Source: Desulfatitalea alkaliphila
GTDB taxonomy: Bacteria > Desulfobacterota > Desulfobacteria > Desulfobacterales > Desulfosarcinaceae
Length of the DNA stretch: 64,000 nucleotides
Direction: 5' to 3'
Assembly (NCBI RefSeq): GCF_022968795.1
Contig: NZ_JALJRB010000010.1
Coordinates: 80,971-144,970, forward strand
In this document: one piece after another, positions 9,778 to 18,489 of the stretch
How positions within the stretch are numbered: the first letter of the stretch is position 1
Layout of the letters: each line of letters opens with the position of its first letter
Program-made: the position numbers and the translations under genes
Notes under the pieces: generated by a model
What the model was told of the DNA's origin: nothing
Database searches by the model: none
The model's input: the letters and a program-made list of their open reading frames with translations, nothing else

Positions 9778-9815
9778 AACCGCCCCTGACCGCCGCTGCG
9801 GTCAGGGGCGGCGCT
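9778..9815. terminator. Strong stem-loop after the hydrolase pair
   Basis: Perfect 14-bp stem: CCGCCCCTGACCGC (9780-9793) and its complement (9798-9811) around a CGCT loop. On the plus strand it lacks a clear U-run; on the minus strand the stem is followed by TTTT. Position 50 bp after the lipase stop suggests transcription termination or mRNA 3'-end protection. Confidence 0.6.
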
Positions 9816-9969
9816 ATTTCCGACCCCGCCTTGTAAACTTTTCGGAGCCCGATTCGATCTTATTCACTAAGCGCGCGCACTCGACCGGCTTTCCGGGCCG
9901 CAGGAAAAGGCACCGGGACGGCAATTATGCAAGGCACCATCAACCCCAAAGAAGATGCGCGAGGACCCC

Positions 9970-10632
9970 ATGAGAAACAGACGCCTGCTCATATTGATGC
10001 TGACTATAATGATACCGGCCCTTTACGCCTGCGGTGGCGGCGGACATCACCACGACGACGGTCCGCCACCCTCCTATGCAGCCGATATCTTGAGCGATCA
10101 ATTTTCAGATGGCGATATCGCCTACTATCCCGCCGATAATTATTACGATATCACCCAAGGCCCGGATGTCCTCTTCTTCGGCATTGATGACGATGTTTGG
10201 GATAATCCACCCGAATATCGCGCATTCCTGGATTTCCCCCTGGACGGCGCCACCGGCTACGACGCGGTTCCGTCCGGCGCGCGCATCCTGTCCGCCACGC
10301 TGGAGATCTTCATCGATACGGTGGAATTCGACGCCACCGTGCCCACGTTGATCGAGCTGGTGAGCTACACAAGCGGCTCCCTCCAGGCGTACGACTTCTC
10401 TTCCGAACCCCTGGCGGAAATTTCTCTGTCGTTGGATTTCTTCAGGAGTGATGTGGACAACTACGTGTCCATCGATGTTACCCCCCTGATGCGCGAAGCC
10501 CAACGCCTCGGCCTTTTGGACTTACAGTTGCGCTTCGTTCTGGACTACGAGGCGATCTATGGTTTCGTGGGCATTCAGGATCCACCGACCCTCGCCATCA
10601 GGGCGCCGCTGCTGTCGGTAGTCTATGAATAA
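9970..10632 (+). CDS. Lipoprotein with DNRLRE/CBM-like beta domain
   Basis: 220-aa predicted lipoprotein. The N-terminus MRNRRLLILMLTIMIPALYAC ends in a lipobox (L-Y-A-C), followed by GGGGHHHDDG, a flexible His/Asp-rich tether. The remainder is acidic and beta-rich; PSGARILSATLEIFI...VDNYVSIDVTPLM resembles the DNRLRE/CBM96-type beta-sandwich found on secreted bacterial proteins. No catalytic motif is seen. The ATG at 9970 is preferred over one five codons upstream because GAGG lies just before it and the charged n-region then suits a signal peptide. It follows the two exported hydrolases and may be a surface companion, but a terminator-like hairpin lies between. Confidence 0.7.
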   Translation: MRNRRLLILMLTIMIPALYACGGGGHHHDDGPPPSYAADILSDQFSDGDIAYYPADNYYDITQGPDVLFFGIDDDVWDNPPEYRAFLDFPLDGATGYDAVPSGARILSATLEIFIDTVEFDATVPTLIELVSYTSGSLQAYDFSSEPLAEISLSLDFFRSDVDNYVSIDVTPLMREAQRLGLLDLQLRFVLDYEAIYGFVGIQDPPTLAIRAPLLSVVYE

Positions 10633-10673
10633 TCGCGTTGAGCCGGAACCCTGAGGGGGACGATAACAACGGG

Positions 10674-11630
10674 TCAGAAGATACTCAAATCCAATTCCGC
10701 CGACAGCCTTTCCAACAGCTTCCAGCCGGCAAGGCTGTTGCCTTTGGCATCCAGTGCCGGCCCCAGCACCGCGACACCAAGACGCCCGGGAGAGACGGCC
10801 ATGATGCCGCCGCCGACACCGCTTTTGCCCGGCATGCCCACATCCACGGCGAATTCACCGGACGCATCGTACATGCCGCAGGTGGTCATCACCGCCTTTA
10901 CCATCCGTGCGATTTTACTGTCGAAAAGCCGCTGCCCGGAGAAGGGCGAACGGCCGTCTCCGGCCAGCACGGCGCCCATGCAGGCCACATCGCCGCAGGT
11001 CACCGCCACCGAACAGAGACGAAAGTAGGCATCCAGCAGTTCTTCCACATCCCCGTCGATGATCCCGGTACTTTTCATGAAGTAGGCCAGGGACCGGTTC
11101 CGGTCGCCGGTACGCTTTTCGGAACGATACACCGCCTCGTTCACCACCAGCGTATCGTTGCCGGCCATATCCCCGATCATGGAGAGAATTCGCTGGAACT
11201 TGTCTTCGATGGTGGTGCCCCGAACCATGGTGATGGCGGCGATGGCCCCGGAATTGATCATGGGGTTCAACGGCCGCTGCTCGTTCTTGGTCTCCAGGTT
11301 GACGATGGAGTTGAAGCCGTCGGCGGTGGGTGCCACACTGATCTTGCGCGGCAAGGTGTCGAATGCGTTGTCCCGCAGCGCACAGATGAAAGTGGCCACC
11401 TTGGAAATGCTCTGCAAGGTAAAGGGCGCCCGCCAATCCCCTGCTTCCCACCTACGCCCCTGCAAGTCGCAGACGGCGACACCCAGCAAGCCGGGATTCT
11501 GCTTGGCCAATTCGGGTATATAGGTCGCCACCCGTCCCTGCCTGCACCAGTGCCGGTTCTCGGCAACCAGTTCCGTCAATAGTTGGACTATGCGGTCCTT
11601 TGTATCGAATGATGGTCGGTGGTCATTCAT
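10674..11630 (-). CDS. glsA: Glutaminase (GlsA type)
   Basis: 318 aa, the usual length for the serine-dependent bacterial glutaminase family, which hydrolyses L-glutamine to glutamate and ammonia in the cytoplasm. The signature Ser-x-x-Lys is present in FTLQSISKVATF (S74, K77), with NPMINSGAI, the downstream NRSLAYFMK and the C-terminal MPGKSGVGGGIMAV block all conserved. It stands alone, converging on the lipoprotein gene and divergent from the phosphate transporter. The ribosome site before 11630 is weak (GGGA), so the start is slightly uncertain. Confidence 0.93.
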   Translation of the reverse strand: MNDHRPSFDTKDRIVQLLTELVAENRHWCRQGRVATYIPELAKQNPGLLGVAVCDLQGRRWEAGDWRAPFTLQSISKVATFICALRDNAFDTLPRKISVAPTADGFNSIVNLETKNEQRPLNPMINSGAIAAITMVRGTTIEDKFQRILSMIGDMAGNDTLVVNEAVYRSEKRTGDRNRSLAYFMKSTGIIDGDVEELLDAYFRLCSVAVTCGDVACMGAVLAGDGRSPFSGQRLFDSKIARMVKAVMTTCGMYDASGEFAVDVGMPGKSGVGGGIMAVSPGRLGVAVLGPALDAKGNSLAGWKLLERLSAELDLSIF

Positions 11631-11721
11631 ATCAACGTTTTCCCATGATCGACGTTGTCAGGTCAAGGAATGAAGCGCGTTTAATTTTTTAAGTTCGGTA
11701 GAATATCTAAACCAAAAACTC

Positions 11722-11751
11722 TTGACACTTAAAAATATTTTTCACCATATT
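11722..11751 (+). promoter_or_regulatory. Putative sigma-70 promoter of the Pit operon
   Basis: TTGACA at 11722-11727 and CATATT at 11746-11751 with an 18-bp A/T-rich spacer, 112 bp before the phosphate transporter start. The -35 is perfect; the -10 matches 4 of 6. Confidence 0.5.
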
Positions 11752-11863
11752 TGACCGCTGACCCGACCCGTGATATCAACGGCACGGTTTCAATGGGGGC
11801 TACGAACTTAAACGGAACGGCCCGGATACAGCAATCGCGACACCATCAACGGTCAGGTATTCC

Positions 11864-13090
11864 ATGCCCGGCGAATATATAATCTTGGTTGTCAGCTATG
11901 CCTTCGGTTTTTACATGGCTTGGAACATCGGCGCCAACGACGTGGCCAATTCCATGGCTTCGGCGGTGGGCGCCAAGGCCATCACGGCCCGCCAGGCCGT
12001 CTTCATCGCCTCAATCCTGATCATCGTCGGCGCCACCTTGATCGGCTCACACGTCACCGACACCATTCGCAAGGGCATTGTTTCCACGGAGGTTCTCAAC
12101 AATCCCCGCCTGGCCTTGATCGGCGCCATGTCGGCCCTGCTCTCCGCGGCCTTGTGGGTTTCCTTCGCCACATGGAAATCGTTGCCGGTCTCCACCACCC
12201 ACTCCATCGTCGGCGCCATGATCGGCTTCGGCATCATGGCCGGCGGATTTCAGGCGATTCAGTGGGGCAAGCTTACGGCGGTGGTGATGAGTTGGATCAT
12301 TTCCCCCCTCTTCAGCCTGATCATCAGCTTCCTTTTGTTCAAGGTCATCGTTCGCTCGATCCTTTCACGCACCGACACCTTTCGCGCGGCCTTGCGCCTT
12401 TCCCCTTTTTTCATCGGCATCGCCTGCTTTGTCGTGGTATTGTCCTTTCTGTTTAAAACACCGTTGGGCAAGCGTTTGGCCATCGGCGATCCCATGGCCG
12501 TTGCAGCGGCTTTGATCATCGCCGCTGCCGTCGGCTTGACGGGCAAGTGGTTGATTGCAAGATTCATGATCGGCAAGAACAACCCGGACGGCGAGGATAT
12601 TTTTCGCCGCATCCAGATCGGCACATCCTGTTACATGGCCCTCGCCCTGGGCGCCAATGACGTGGCCAATGCCATCGGACCGCTGACGGCCATCTATTTC
12701 CTGGTCAAAACCGGCACTTTGGGCGAACAGGTACCCGTGCCGATGTTTCTGCTTTTTTTCGGCGGCATCGGCATCGCCATCGGGGTGTGGGTGGCCGGCG
12801 CCCGTGTCATGGCGACCGTCGGCACCAAAATCACCACCTTGACCAACACCCGCGGGTTCTCGGTGGATTTCGCCGCCGCCACCACCGTGTTGATCGCCTC
12901 TAAGTTCGGGCTACCCGTATCCACCACCCATGCGGCGGTGGGCGGTGTTATGGGGGTGGGTTTGGCCCGCGGAATCGAAGCCGTGAACTTTCGAATCGTT
13001 CTGCAGATCGCGCTTTTCTGGGTCTTGACCGTTCCCGCGGCGGCCATCACCAGTATGTTGATCTATCAGTTTCTGACCCTCATTCTATAA
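11864..13090 (+). CDS. pit: Inorganic phosphate transporter, PiT family
   Basis: 408-aa polytopic inner-membrane protein. The family signature G-A-N-D-V-A-N occurs twice, at the start of each half (GANDVANSMASAVGAKA and GANDVANAIGPLTAIY), and both halves also carry PVSTTH (LPVSTTHSIVGA and LPVSTTHAAVGG). About ten hydrophobic segments are visible. PiT carriers move metal-phosphate with protons or sodium. The downstream DUF47 gene begins 13 bp later; pit-DUF47 pairs are common and the DUF47 protein is thought to regulate the carrier. The ribosome site is weak, but the start fits the family N-terminus. Confidence 0.93.
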   Translation: MPGEYIILVVSYAFGFYMAWNIGANDVANSMASAVGAKAITARQAVFIASILIIVGATLIGSHVTDTIRKGIVSTEVLNNPRLALIGAMSALLSAALWVSFATWKSLPVSTTHSIVGAMIGFGIMAGGFQAIQWGKLTAVVMSWIISPLFSLIISFLLFKVIVRSILSRTDTFRAALRLSPFFIGIACFVVVLSFLFKTPLGKRLAIGDPMAVAAALIIAAAVGLTGKWLIARFMIGKNNPDGEDIFRRIQIGTSCYMALALGANDVANAIGPLTAIYFLVKTGTLGEQVPVPMFLLFFGGIGIAIGVWVAGARVMATVGTKITTLTNTRGFSVDFAAATTVLIASKFGLPVSTTHAAVGGVMGVGLARGIEAVNFRIVLQIALFWVLTVPAAAITSMLIYQFLTLIL

Positions 13091-13103
13091 TAAGGAGCGT
13101 GTT

Positions 13104-13772
13104 ATGCGGTTGCCGTTCTTCTCGATGTTTATCACCTCCCCTTTCGAAGGGTTGCAGGAGCACGCGGAAAAGGTGCAGGATTGCACCTGGGCGTTCCAGG
13201 AGGCGATCGAGTGCCACATCTCCCATCGCTGTCAACGGTTCGAAGACCTGCGCCAGGAGGTGATCCGCCTGGAAAGCGAGGCCGATGCCATCAAGCGGAG
13301 GATCCGGGGCCATCTGCCCATCGGCACCCTGTTGCCGGTGAGCAAATTTCAACTCTTTCGCTATTTGCGCGAGCAGGACGGGGTTTTGGATGCGGTGGAA
13401 GATGCGCTGGACTGGATTTCCTACCGTGCGGAGGCCGGCATCCCGCCTGAAGTGGAGAAGGATTTCCTGTTGCTGGTGGATGCGGTGATCGATCCCATCG
13501 AGGAGTTGAGCAAGATGGTCGCCGAGGCGCGCAAGTATTTTCGCAACTACAACGAAAAACAACGCCTGCTGGTCAAACAGATCATCCGCAACCTGCGTCA
13601 ACAAGAGCACGAGGCGGACAAGATCGAAGACGACATCAAGCGCATCATGTTCACCGCCAGCACCGATGCCGTCACGGTCTACCACATGGTCCGTCTGGCG
13701 GAAATCATTGGCTCCATTGCCGACCACGCCGAAAATGCAGGGGACATGATGCGGGCCATGCTGGCCAAATAA
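13104..13772 (+). CDS. DUF47 / PhoU-like partner of the phosphate transporter
   Basis: 222-aa all-helical cytoplasmic protein of the DUF47 (TIGR00153) family, distant relatives of PhoU. Acidic, regularly spaced helices (e.g. RLESEADAIKRRIRGHL and EHEADKIEDDIKRIMF) carry the paired E-x-x-x-D-type metal-binding segments of PhoU-like bundles. AAGGAG lies 6 nt before the ATG. It sits 13 bp after pit and is almost certainly co-transcribed, as expected for a transporter regulator. Confidence 0.92.
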   Translation: MRLPFFSMFITSPFEGLQEHAEKVQDCTWAFQEAIECHISHRCQRFEDLRQEVIRLESEADAIKRRIRGHLPIGTLLPVSKFQLFRYLREQDGVLDAVEDALDWISYRAEAGIPPEVEKDFLLLVDAVIDPIEELSKMVAEARKYFRNYNEKQRLLVKQIIRNLRQQEHEADKIEDDIKRIMFTASTDAVTVYHMVRLAEIIGSIADHAENAGDMMRAMLAK

Positions 13773-13778
13773 ATCGTG

Positions 13779-14006
13779 CTAAAAAAAGGCCCATTTGACA
13801 TAAAGGGCCAGGAAGAGCCACAATGCGATGCAAACGATGTAGCCCCGCCAATTGGTCAGCCGATCGGCCATGCCGTGATCGTTAACGGGGCCCAGGCGCA
13901 CCTTGCAAGAAGGGCACGCCTTGGCCTCCAATGGCACATAGGCGTAGCATTCGGGACATTTCTTACTGACATACTTACCTTTTGCAACCGGCGGGCGTCG
14001 AGCCAT
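13779..14006 (-). CDS. Small zinc-ribbon membrane protein
   Basis: 75-aa protein. Two C-P-x-C knuckles, KKCPECYAYVP and KACPSCKVRLG, form a rubredoxin-like zinc ribbon (residues ~17-37), followed by one C-terminal transmembrane helix (YIVCIALWLFLALYVKWAFF). Function unknown; zinc ribbon plus single helix suggests a membrane-tethered adaptor. Its last codons lie within a rho-independent terminator. It is about 15 bp downstream of the PpiD-like gene on the same strand and is probably in its operon. Confidence 0.75.
   Translation of the reverse strand: MARRPPVAKGKYVSKKCPECYAYVPLEAKACPSCKVRLGPVNDHGMADRLTNWRGYIVCIALWLFLALYVKWAFF
13781..13809 (-). terminator. Intrinsic terminator overlapping the zinc-ribbon gene end
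   Basis: Read on the minus strand: GGCCC (13805-13809), an internal TTT/AAA extension, GGGCC (13788-13792), then seven T. It overlaps the last codons and the stop of the zinc-ribbon gene, so it ends the ppiD-zinc-ribbon transcript within coding sequence. Confidence 0.65.
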
Positions 14007-14021
14007 CGCACTCTCCTCGGG

Positions 14022-15920
14022 CTACTGAATCAGCTGCGTCTCGATCTCAATACGTCCGCGGGATCGCAAGTCAGCCAACCATTGTTGAAACACATTCTCT
14101 TTTTTGCGCTCCGGCAACTGCTCCAGAAGATTCTCTTTCTCGGTGACAAATTGCGTATCATCGGGCCGTTTGCGATCCTTCAGCCGAACCACATACCACC
14201 CTTCGGTTCCTTCAAAAACCGATTCGGGCAACGGTTGTTCCGGCCGCAGGGCAAAAGCGGCTTGCAGGATATCAGGCTGGTAGCCGATTTCGGGGATGGT
14301 GCCGCCCCGTTTGAAAAAGCCGGTCTCGATGGTTTCCAGTTCATGCTCGGCGGCCACCTCGCTCAACGGCTTTCCCTCCTGCAGGGCGGCCAGGGCCGCT
14401 TCGGCTACCGCTTTGGCGTGCGCGTTGCGCAGTTGGCGCGTCACATCCGCCTCGACTTTTTCGCGCACCGTTTCCAGCGGCGGTACGGTTGCCGCGATTG
14501 TCTCGGTGACTTGCAGCAGAAAATAGCCCTCTTCCACCTCAATGGGTTCGCTGATGCCCATGACGTCCAAATCGAAAGCCGCCTCCACTAAAGGACGGCC
14601 GTTGGCGACCCCTTCGAAGGCCCGATCACGGGTGGTGAAGAAATCGGTGACGCCGTAAGTCAATTGACGGGATTGGGCAGCGGCTGTCAGGTCGTCGCCG
14701 TCGAAGGTGTTGTCATAAATCTCCTCGGCCTTGGCGCGGGCCAAGCTGCGAGCCTCCTGTGCCACAAGTCGCTCCCGAATGGTGGCCGCCGCATCCTCAA
14801 TGCTCTGATGTTCGGCTTCGTTGACCTTTTCCACCTTGATAATGTGCCACCCAAAACGCGTTCGGACCGGTTCGCTGACCTCTCCGGGGGACATGGCGAA
14901 GGCGCGATCAGCAAAGGGTTTGACCATCTCTTCCCTTTTGAAAGCCCCCAAGTATCCGCCCTGATCACGGCTGGGGCCTTCGGAATACTCCCGGGCCAAT
15001 GCTTCGAAGGACTGCCCCTCCTGTGTTGCCAGACCATAAACCATCCGGGCCTTTTCCTCCTGCTCGCCCACGGTTTGAGCATCGGCGTCCTCTTCAAGGC
15101 GCAACAGGATGTGGCGGGCCTCCACTGTTTTCTCCACCCTGAATTCCGCGGCATTTTCCTGATAGTACTGGGCGATACGATCTTCGGCAATCGACACCTG
15201 GTCCCGGAAACCGGCCGGATCCAAATGGACGTAAACCGCCTTCACCTTGGGATCGGTGCGATACTGTTCAGGATTTTCCTCGAAGTAGGCTGCAATTTCT
15301 TCCTCGGTGGGCTTGACATCCGGATGGCGTTCGTAACTGAACAGCAGCGCTTCCAGGTTGGCCTCGGCATGGTACCAATCGAACCACTCCCGCGCTTCGG
15401 CTTCGGACACGGTGACCCCTTCCAGCACGAGGCGCCGCAACTTGTCGATCATTAAATCTTCACGATATATGGTTCTGAAATCGGAGGTCGTCATCCGGTT
15501 TTGAGCCAGTATGAAGCCGGCGCGCTCTTCGTCGAACCCGTGTTCTCCCTGAAATGCGGGTATGGCCAGGATGGCCTGGTCCAACTGGTTGTCCGGAATC
15601 TGAATGTTGAGCCGGCGCGCCTCCTGCAGCATTACGGCCCGGTCGATCAACTGATCCAGCGCCTGTTGATTGAGGCGCAAACTTTGCAGGGTCTGTTCGT
15701 CCATCTGCGCGCCGTAGGCACGACGGTACTGTTCGCGCAATCGATTGAAATTCTCGCGATAGGCGGCATAGGAAATGGGTTCTCCATTGACCACGGCCAC
15801 CGGATTCTCCTGGGCGGTGTCGAAGCCCCCCACCCCCCAAAAGGCAAAGACCACCACAATGGCAAACAGGATGATTTTGATCATCCAGCTGCGTGCCTGC
15901 CGACGCATAATACTGAGCAT
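14022..15920 (-). CDS. ppiD: PpiD-like periplasmic foldase (SurA_N + rotamase)
   Basis: 632-aa membrane-anchored chaperone. Short basic N-terminus, one transmembrane helix (residues ~13-33), then a periplasmic SurA-like N domain (NGEPISYAAYRENFNRLREQ and following helices). A parvulin PPIase domain follows (~265-365: EARHILLRL, FEALAREYSEGPS, GGYLGAF, MSPGEVSEPVRTRFGWHIIKV). A C-terminal SurA-like segment contains a second, degenerate rotamase-like stretch. PpiD assists folding of newly exported proteins at the periplasmic face. The start at 15920 is chosen from GAGAGGA six nt upstream; an ATG eight codons earlier is less likely. Confidence 0.88.
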   Translation of the reverse strand: MLSIMRRQARSWMIKIILFAIVVVFAFWGVGGFDTAQENPVAVVNGEPISYAAYRENFNRLREQYRRAYGAQMDEQTLQSLRLNQQALDQLIDRAVMLQEARRLNIQIPDNQLDQAILAIPAFQGEHGFDEERAGFILAQNRMTTSDFRTIYREDLMIDKLRRLVLEGVTVSEAEAREWFDWYHAEANLEALLFSYERHPDVKPTEEEIAAYFEENPEQYRTDPKVKAVYVHLDPAGFRDQVSIAEDRIAQYYQENAAEFRVEKTVEARHILLRLEEDADAQTVGEQEEKARMVYGLATQEGQSFEALAREYSEGPSRDQGGYLGAFKREEMVKPFADRAFAMSPGEVSEPVRTRFGWHIIKVEKVNEAEHQSIEDAAATIRERLVAQEARSLARAKAEEIYDNTFDGDDLTAAAQSRQLTYGVTDFFTTRDRAFEGVANGRPLVEAAFDLDVMGISEPIEVEEGYFLLQVTETIAATVPPLETVREKVEADVTRQLRNAHAKAVAEAALAALQEGKPLSEVAAEHELETIETGFFKRGGTIPEIGYQPDILQAAFALRPEQPLPESVFEGTEGWYVVRLKDRKRPDDTQFVTEKENLLEQLPERKKENVFQQWLADLRSRGRIEIETQLIQ

Positions 15921-16092
15921 AACTGTTCCTCTCTTGCGTTTCATTGCCCCGGAAAGGGGTCAGAATCATCTGAACTTACTGATATAGGTTGTTTTACCCT
16001 GTTTTGTCAATCACTCCGTCCATGTCGTTTTCCATCCACGGCACGGTACCGGCGGCGGTTCGCGTCGCATATGGTGCAGGGTGACGGGGGCA

Positions 16093-16136
16093 CAAAAACC
16101 GAAAGGGCGTCTCCGGATTGCGGAAACGCCCTTTTT
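16093..16136. terminator. Bidirectional terminator beside tRNA-Ala
   Basis: AAGGGCGTCTCCG (16103-16115) pairs with CGGAAACGCCCTT (16121-16133) with one mismatch and a 5-nt loop. T-runs flank it on both strands (TTTTT after the stem on plus, TTTTT after on minus), so it can terminate the minus-strand tRNA transcript. Confidence 0.75.
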
Positions 16137-16145
16137 AGACGGATT

Positions 16146-16221
16146 TGGTGGAGCTGAGGGGGATCGAACCCCTGACCTCATGACTGCCAGTCATGCGCTC
16201 TCCCAGCTGAGCTACAGCCCC
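16146..16221 (-). tRNA. tRNA-Ala (anticodon GGC)
   Basis: 76 nt including an encoded CCA. Read on the minus strand: acceptor GGGGCTG pairing with CAGCTCC (one G-T), D-arm GCTC...GAGC, anticodon stem CATGA/TCATG with loop CTGGCAG (anticodon GGC, reads GCC), and T-arm AGGGG-TTCGATC-CCCCT. A terminator follows at once. It decodes alanine GCC, a frequent codon in this G+C-rich genome. Confidence 0.97.
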
Positions 16222-16615
16222 GAGCAGTGAAACGGCTACCTAACAAACTGACCGACACCTGTCAACGGGAAAATGCAAATAAACAGCAATTCCGAACCTG
16301 CGTCGCCGCCCTTCACCTTTTCATCCACCCATTGTCCGGCCCTTCGAATGCCAATGGCTGCCGCGGAAGGCGTGCGACGTACGGAAAAGCGGATCGGCAG
16401 CAATGGAAATGAACCATATTCAGTTCCCATAGTCCTGTAAATATAATAAGTCGCTTGACAAAAGAAGGTGCGGCCGATAATTGCTGAATTTTATCAGCGA
16501 CGATTGCAGTAAACGCCGAAGATGGTAACGGACCACTTTCAGAAATGCCGCACGGATTTCAACGACAGGACATCAGCAGCGGATCGAACATGGACCAGCG
16601 AAAGGCAAACGCTTC
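16222..16615. other. Intergenic region upstream of the CoA-transferase pair
   Basis: About 390 bp between the minus-strand tRNA and the plus-strand CoA-transferase genes. It should contain promoters for both, but no hexamer pair stands out. No coding frame looks real and I see no repeat or RNA fold of note. Confidence 0.4.
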
Positions 16616-17593
16616 ATGAACCCAGGCTCTGAAAAAGTCATCTCAATGCGGGAGGCCGTCGATCGCTTTGTGCCCGACGGCGCCCACCTTTCCATCGGCG
16701 GTTTCACCGTCAACCGCAATCCCATGGCGGCGGTGTACGAAATCATCCGCCAGAAAAAGACGGGCCTTCACCTTTACGCCCACTCCAACGGTCAAGGGGT
16801 GGACGAACTGATCGGCGGCGGATGTGTCGCCCGGTTGGAAATCGCCTATGCCGGCAGCGGCCGTTTCGCCCCCACCTGTGTCCGCTTTCGCAAGGCGGTG
16901 CAATCGGGGCGACTGCAAGTCGAAGACTATTCCAATTATCAAATGACCATGCGGTTCGCCGCCGGCGCCATGGGGGTACCCTTTCTGCCGGTCCGCTCCG
17001 GCATGGGCACGGACCTGGTCAATCGCTGGGGCTTCACCCCCGAGATGCGGCAGTCGGATGAGCGTTTGCCCGACCTGAAACTGGCCGCCCTCGACAATCC
17101 TTTCGGCAACTGGGCGGACGCCCCCAACGTCCTGCTGGTGCCGGCCATTCGCCCGGATGTGACCATCATCCATGTGCAGAGCGCCGACCGGGCCGGTACG
17201 GTACGCATCGAGGGGCTGCCCTTCACCGATATCGAACAGGCCAAGGCCGCCCGGCGGGTGATCGTCACCTGCGAGGAATTGGTGCCCACCGAGACACTGC
17301 GCGAGCACCCCGAATACAACCAGCTGCCCTTTTTCTGCGTGGACGCCGTGGTACATGTGCCCCACGGTGCATTCCCCACCGCCTGCTATCGCCATTACGA
17401 CTACGACCCGGCCTTTTTGAATCAATACAGGGAATGGGCCTTGGACGAAGAGCGCCACGCCCGATACTTGCAGCGTTACATTAAAGACACTCCGGATCAT
17501 CAAGCTTTCATGGCGCTGCAGGACCCGGCGCAACTGGGCCGCATCAAGGCCGATCCACGCACGGGCTACGCCGTCGGGCTGGACCGCCGTTGA
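16616..17593 (+). CDS. gctA: CoA-transferase subunit A (glutaconate CoA-transferase type)
   Basis: 325 aa, the size of the GctA alpha subunit of class I CoA-transferases, which move CoA between acyl-CoA and a free acid. N-terminal VPDGAHLSIGGFTVNRNPMAAVYEIIRQ is the CoA-binding GG-F motif region; GSGRFAPTC, VPFLPVRSGMGTDLV and VLLVPAIRPDVTIIHVQSADRAGTVRI are family blocks. The partner follows within about 60 bp on the same strand, and the active enzyme would be an A2B2-type complex. The substrate is open (glutaconate, a dicarboxylate or an aromatic acid). Confidence 0.87.
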   Translation: MNPGSEKVISMREAVDRFVPDGAHLSIGGFTVNRNPMAAVYEIIRQKKTGLHLYAHSNGQGVDELIGGGCVARLEIAYAGSGRFAPTCVRFRKAVQSGRLQVEDYSNYQMTMRFAAGAMGVPFLPVRSGMGTDLVNRWGFTPEMRQSDERLPDLKLAALDNPFGNWADAPNVLLVPAIRPDVTIIHVQSADRAGTVRIEGLPFTDIEQAKAARRVIVTCEELVPTETLREHPEYNQLPFFCVDAVVHVPHGAFPTACYRHYDYDPAFLNQYREWALDEERHARYLQRYIKDTPDHQAFMALQDPAQLGRIKADPRTGYAVGLDRR

Positions 17594-17650
17594 CCACCAC
17601 CAAGGATGTCAGCAAACAGACATGAACCCACAAACCCAGCGGATTTGAAT

Positions 17651-18418
17651 ATGACCTACTCTGCACGTGAAATGATGGCCGTGGTCGCGGCCCGGGAAAT
17701 CAAGGACGGGGATATCGTCTTCTGCGGCACCGGCATCTCCATGCTGGCCGCCATGGCGGCCAAACACATCAGCGCCCCCAACAGCGTGATCTTTTTCGAA
17801 ACCGGCGCCATCGACGCCCAGCTCGAAGAGGTGCCCATGGCCGTGGGCGATCCACGGGTGATGCTCGGCGCCGCGGTGCATGGCAGTCTGGCCGACGCCT
17901 TCGCCTTCATGCAGAACCGCACCACCGGCGAGCACGTGGTGGGCATTCTGGGCGCGGCCCAGATCGATCCATACGGCAATCTGAACTCCACCTCACTGGG
18001 CGACTACAACGCGCCTCGGGTGCGCTTTTCCGGCAGCGGCGGGGCCTGCGACGTGGGTTCCTTCGTGGGGCGGACCATCCTGTTCATGCAGCAGGAGACA
18101 CGCAAGTTCGTGCCCCGTCTGGACTACCTCACCTGCCCCGGTTTCCTCGACGGCGGCAACGGCCGGGAACGGGCCGGTCTGCCCCACGGCGGCCCGGAGG
18201 TGGTGATCACCAACATGGCCACCTTCCGTTTCGACGCCGACACCCGCCACATGTACCTGGCCGGCTGCTATCCCGGTGTAACGCCCGATCAGGTGCTCGA
18301 GCGCATGGGTTTTGCGGTGCCCGTCGACCGCGCCCGGCCGGTCCTCCCGCCCGACGACCGGGAGCTGGGCATCCTGCGCAACAAATGCGATCCGCAGCGG
18401 TTGATTCTGGGCGACTAA
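17651..18418 (+). CDS. gctB: CoA-transferase subunit B (glutaconate CoA-transferase type)
   Basis: 255 aa from the chosen ATG. It follows the GctB pattern closely: GTGISMLAAMAAK, IFFETGAIDAQ, GAAQIDPYGNLNSTSLGDY, GSGGACD, DYLTCPGFLDGG and a C-terminal cysteine-proline block. The Glu of FFETG (E50) lies where the catalytic glutamate that forms the glutamyl-CoA intermediate is found in GctB. Its retention argues for a true CoA-transferase rather than the related ring-opening hydrolases (IpdAB type), which lack it. ATG 17651 is chosen because the family starts just before Y-x-x-x-E-M; an ATG at 17606 is possible. Confidence 0.87.
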   Translation: MTYSAREMMAVVAAREIKDGDIVFCGTGISMLAAMAAKHISAPNSVIFFETGAIDAQLEEVPMAVGDPRVMLGAAVHGSLADAFAFMQNRTTGEHVVGILGAAQIDPYGNLNSTSLGDYNAPRVRFSGSGGACDVGSFVGRTILFMQQETRKFVPRLDYLTCPGFLDGGNGRERAGLPHGGPEVVITNMATFRFDADTRHMYLAGCYPGVTPDQVLERMGFAVPVDRARPVLPPDDRELGILRNKCDPQRLILGD

Positions 18419-18444
18419 CACTTCGAGGCCCAATACGGACGGAT

Positions 18445-18487
18445 AAGGGCCGACACCGCCGGCACGAACCGCGACGGCGTCGGCCCT
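18445..18487. terminator. Hairpin between convergent gctB and smr genes
   Basis: AGGGCCGAC (18446-18454) pairs with GTCGGCCCT (18479-18487), extended after one mismatch by CCG/CGG. It fills the 70-bp gap between two convergent stops. No long U-run, so it is a terminator candidate for either strand. Confidence 0.5.
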
Positions 18488-18489
18488 CT

